From assembly GCF_000262345.1 (NCBI RefSeq), contig NZ_AJTQ01000037.1:1-64000 (forward strand): a DNA stretch of 64,000 nt, in the 5' to 3' direction. This document shows, one piece after another, positions 61,981 through 64,000 of this stretch (position 1 is the first letter of the stretch; the number at the start of each line of letters is the position of its first letter). The position numbers and the translations under genes were made by a program. Origin of the DNA: Streptomyces xiaopingdaonensis (GTDB lineage Bacteria > Actinomycetota > Actinomycetes > Streptomycetales > Streptomycetaceae). A model generated the notes under the pieces. It had not been told where the DNA came from, ran no database searches, and saw only the letters and a program-made list of their open reading frames with translations.

Positions 61981-62767
61981 GTTCAGGGAGCCGGTGCGCT
62001 ACCCGGAGGTCGTCCTCGTCACCGGGGCCGCCGGCGGGATGGGTGCCGCGCACGCGCGGGCCCTCGCGTACCGCGGCAGCCACGTCTGCCTCGCCGACAC
62101 GGCGGACGCGGGCCCCGTCGCCGAGGAGATCGCCGCCGCCGGCGGTACCGCGTCCGTGCACGCGCTCGACGTCACCGACTCCGCGCAGTGGCGGCGGCTG
62201 GTGGCGCAGGTGCGCGCGGAGCGGGGGCGGCTGGACGGGCTCGTCAACAACGCGGGGATCTCCCGCCGGTTGGGGTTCCTGGAGACCTCGGAGGAGGTCT
62301 GGGACCAGGTGCTGCGCGTCAACCTCGACGGGGCCTTCCACGGCATGCAGGCCGCCGCCCCGCTGATGCGGGAGAGCGGGGGCGGCGCCGTCGTCAACAT
62401 CTCTTCGATCTCCGGTCAGATCGGGTACTTCTCGCCGTCCTACTCCGCCAGCAAGTGGGGGCTCACGGGGCTCTCGAAGTCGGCCGCCGGCGAGTTGGCC
62501 GCCTGGAACATCCGCGTCAACTCCGTCCACCCCGGGCTCGTCGCCACCGGACTGCTCGACGGCGCCGACGCGTTCGTCGACTCGGCGGTGCGCAGCATCC
62601 CCGCGGGGCGGACGGCGCGACCCGAGGAGGTCACCGACATCGTGCTGCACCTGCTCTCCGACCGCTCCTCCTACGTGACGGGCGCCGAGATCACCGTCGA
62701 CGGCGGGCTCGTCTCCAACGGGCTCTACCACCGCATACTCGCCGACGCCGAGGAGATCGCCCGATGA
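61973..62767 (+). CDS. Short-chain dehydrogenase/reductase (second)
   Basis: A 264-residue classical SDR with GAAGGMGAAHARALA, NNAGISRRLG, and ISSISGQIGYFSPSYSASKWGLTG holding the catalytic Ser, Tyr and Lys. Nucleotide specificity cannot be read safely (DTADAG at the second strand end is acidic and fits NAD). It shares eight bases with the first SDR and four with the flavin dehydrogenase downstream, so the three are one translationally linked block. Confidence 0.9.
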   Translation: MSEFREPVRYPEVVLVTGAAGGMGAAHARALAYRGSHVCLADTADAGPVAEEIAAAGGTASVHALDVTDSAQWRRLVAQVRAERGRLDGLVNNAGISRRLGFLETSEEVWDQVLRVNLDGAFHGMQAAAPLMRESGGGAVVNISSISGQIGYFSPSYSASKWGLTGLSKSAAGELAAWNIRVNSVHPGLVATGLLDGADAFVDSAVRSIPAGRTARPEEVTDIVLHLLSDRSSYVTGAEITVDGGLVSNGLYHRILADAEEIAR

Positions 62768-64000
62768 CCGACGCACACGACGAGTGGGACGTCGTCGTCG
62801 TGGGCGGCGGCGGCGCGGGCCTCGCCGCGGCCGCCTCCGCTGCCGAGGAGGGCGCGCGAGTGCTGCTCTTCGAGTCCGAGCGCGAACTCGGCGGCTCGAC
62901 GCGGCTGTCGGCCGGCTTGTTCACCGCGGGCGGTACCGCGGTGCAGCGCGCGCTCGGCGTCGAGGACACCGTCGAGCGGTTCTTCCAGCACTACATGGAT
63001 CTCAACCACTGGCAGTTGAAGCCCGGACTGGTCCGCGCGTTCTGCGCACACGCGGGGCCGGCGCTGGAGTGGCTCGTCTCGCTCGGCCTCGACGTGCCCG
63101 CCGCGGTCTCGACCGACGCCCACACGCCCGGCCTCTGCCAGGCGGGCGTGGAGGACGTCTGGCGCGGCCACGTGCCGCGCGACCAGGGGTACGGGCTCGT
63201 CGAGGTGCTGGAGCGGGCGTGCCGCAGGCACAAGGTGGAGACGGTCCTCAACACCCGGGTCGAGGCGCTGCTGTACGAGGACGGACGGGTCCGCGGCGTG
63301 GTCGCCGACGGCATCGAGGTCCGCGCACCCGCGGTCGCCGTGACGACCGGCGGCTTCGCGCAGGACCCGGCGCTCGTCGAGCGGTACTACCCGCGGGCGC
63401 ACCGGGCAGGGGAGTCGCTCTTCGTCGTGGCGGCCCCCGGCAGCCGCGGCGACCATCTCCGGTTCGCCTCGCAGGTGGACGGGTCCGTCACGGGCGAGGG
63501 CTGGGGCCTGATGCTGCCGACGGCGTACTTCCAGCGCTACCACCACTGGCAGTCGGGCTTCCCGCCCGCCTCCCGCGTCCATGTCAACGCGGCAGGGCGC
63601 CGGTTCATGGACGAGGACGCCTCGTACGCCGTCTCCTCCGGGATCATCGAGGCCCAACCGGGGCCCGTCTGGGCCGTCTTCGACGAGCGCGCCCGTCGCG
63701 GCCTCCCCGTCGGGTACGCGGACTGGACCCCCGAGGGCGTCGCGGCGGAGGCGGCGGCCGGACGCACGCCGCGCGCCGAGTCGCTCGACGCGCTCGCCGT
63801 CTCGATGCACGTGCCGGCGGAGGCGCTGCGCGCGACCGTCGCCCGCTGGAACGCCGAGCTGCCGCACGGCAGGGACTCGGAGTTCCTCCGCCACCGCACG
63901 CTCGCCAACAAGGGCGGCCCCACCGAGCCGGACCCGATCGGCGAACCGCCGTACTACGCCGTCCGCCTGCTGCCGGCCGAACTCGTCTGCACACACGCGG
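62764..64000 (+). CDS. FAD-dependent dehydrogenase (fumarate reductase/3-ketosteroid-dehydrogenase-like), cut by the window end
   Basis: The first 412 residues of a flavoprotein; no stop is reached before position 64000. VVVVGGGGAGLAAAASAAEEGARVLLFESE at residues 9-38 is the FAD-binding motif, followed by LGGSTRLSAGLF, the SGG/GGST pattern of the FAD-binding_2 family. Further pieces are TTGGFAQDP, GDHLRFASQVDG and PASRVHVNAAGRRFMDEDASYA. The usual length is 450-570 residues, so the C-terminal end with the last FAD contacts is missing. The ATG overlaps the upstream SDR stop (ATGA). It probably adds or removes a C=C bond next to a ketone, as in KstD enzymes. Confidence 0.88.
   Translation, partial: MTDAHDEWDVVVVGGGGAGLAAAASAAEEGARVLLFESERELGGSTRLSAGLFTAGGTAVQRALGVEDTVERFFQHYMDLNHWQLKPGLVRAFCAHAGPALEWLVSLGLDVPAAVSTDAHTPGLCQAGVEDVWRGHVPRDQGYGLVEVLERACRRHKVETVLNTRVEALLYEDGRVRGVVADGIEVRAPAVAVTTGGFAQDPALVERYYPRAHRAGESLFVVAAPGSRGDHLRFASQVDGSVTGEGWGLMLPTAYFQRYHHWQSGFPPASRVHVNAAGRRFMDEDASYAVSSGIIEAQPGPVWAVFDERARRGLPVGYADWTPEGVAAEAAAGRTPRAESLDALAVSMHVPAEALRATVARWNAELPHGRDSEFLRHRTLANKGGPTEPDPIGEPPYYAVRLLPAELVCTHA

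Noticed and set aside
1..64000. CRISPR arrays, tRNA/rRNA genes, integrase attachment sites and intact insertion sequences
   Set aside because: Looked for regularly spaced repeats, cloverleaf-like ends with a TTC core and flanking inverted repeats around transposase motifs; none was found by eye. A tRNA or covariance-model scan would settle this.

Overview
The window is about 72-75% G+C by eye, with G/C at nearly every third codon position, frequent GTG/TTG starts, Shine-Dalgarno cores of the AAGGAG/GGAGG type and tight ATGA/TGATG gene junctions. A type 2-methylisoborneol cassette (EshA-like shell protein, terpene cyclase, GPP methyltransferase), a B12-riboswitch-controlled metE and a DUF6153-like protein all point to a Streptomyces or close relative, and to a chromosomal region rich in catabolic and accessory genes. 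No rRNA, tRNA, CRISPR array, intact insertion sequence or phage was seen.

Layout. 0-3 kb: a thiol-disulfide operon (DUF6153-like protein, CPVC membrane protein, DsbA-like protein, CcdA-like protein). 3-7.3 kb: an MFS exporter divergent from a LysR regulator, followed by three small genes (ABM-like, DinB-like, CMD-like). 7.5-19 kb: a glycan-use locus with a ROK repressor divergent from an ABC sugar importer, a GH38 alpha-mannosidase, a GH2 hydrolase and a Cys-type sulfatase. 19-21.7 kb: a scarred stretch with gene remnants around an NAD(P)-binding protein and an ECF41/SigJ-like sigma factor. 21.7-29.3 kb: a locus with a cytosolic Asp-box sialidase-like enzyme, a complete ECF-type importer (S, T and two ATPases) and an epimerase-like protein, divergent from an FCD-domain regulator and a PuuE-like allantoinase/deacetylase; one operator sequence is repeated at both promoters.

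29.3-38.7 kb: a second glycan locus with a second GH38, a GH5-like hydrolase and an ABC importer, divergent from a LacI regulator. 38.9-41.6 kb: metE with its cobalamin riboswitch. 41.8-55.6 kb: nitrogen and amine catabolism: a zinc-ribbon-DUF309 protein, PucR regulator, semialdehyde dehydrogenase, class III aminotransferase, amine-oxidase-like flavoprotein, MHS-family transporter, hydantoinase/oxoprolinase A and B, and a LuxR-HTH protein fused to a substrate-binding-protein-like sensor. 56-59.6 kb: the encapsulin-like 2-MIB cassette. 59.8-64 kb: an IclR-controlled operon (SnoaL-like, two SDRs, a flavin dehydrogenase cut by the window end) probably for ring or steroid-like catabolism.

Most loci share one logic: a local one-component regulator, an inverted-repeat operator in the divergent promoter, an importer and cytosolic enzymes. 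The least familiar parts are the sialidase/ECF/allantoinase-like regulon, the LuxR-SBP fusion sensor, and the sulfatase-mannosidase locus. All functions are read from sequence motifs without database searches.
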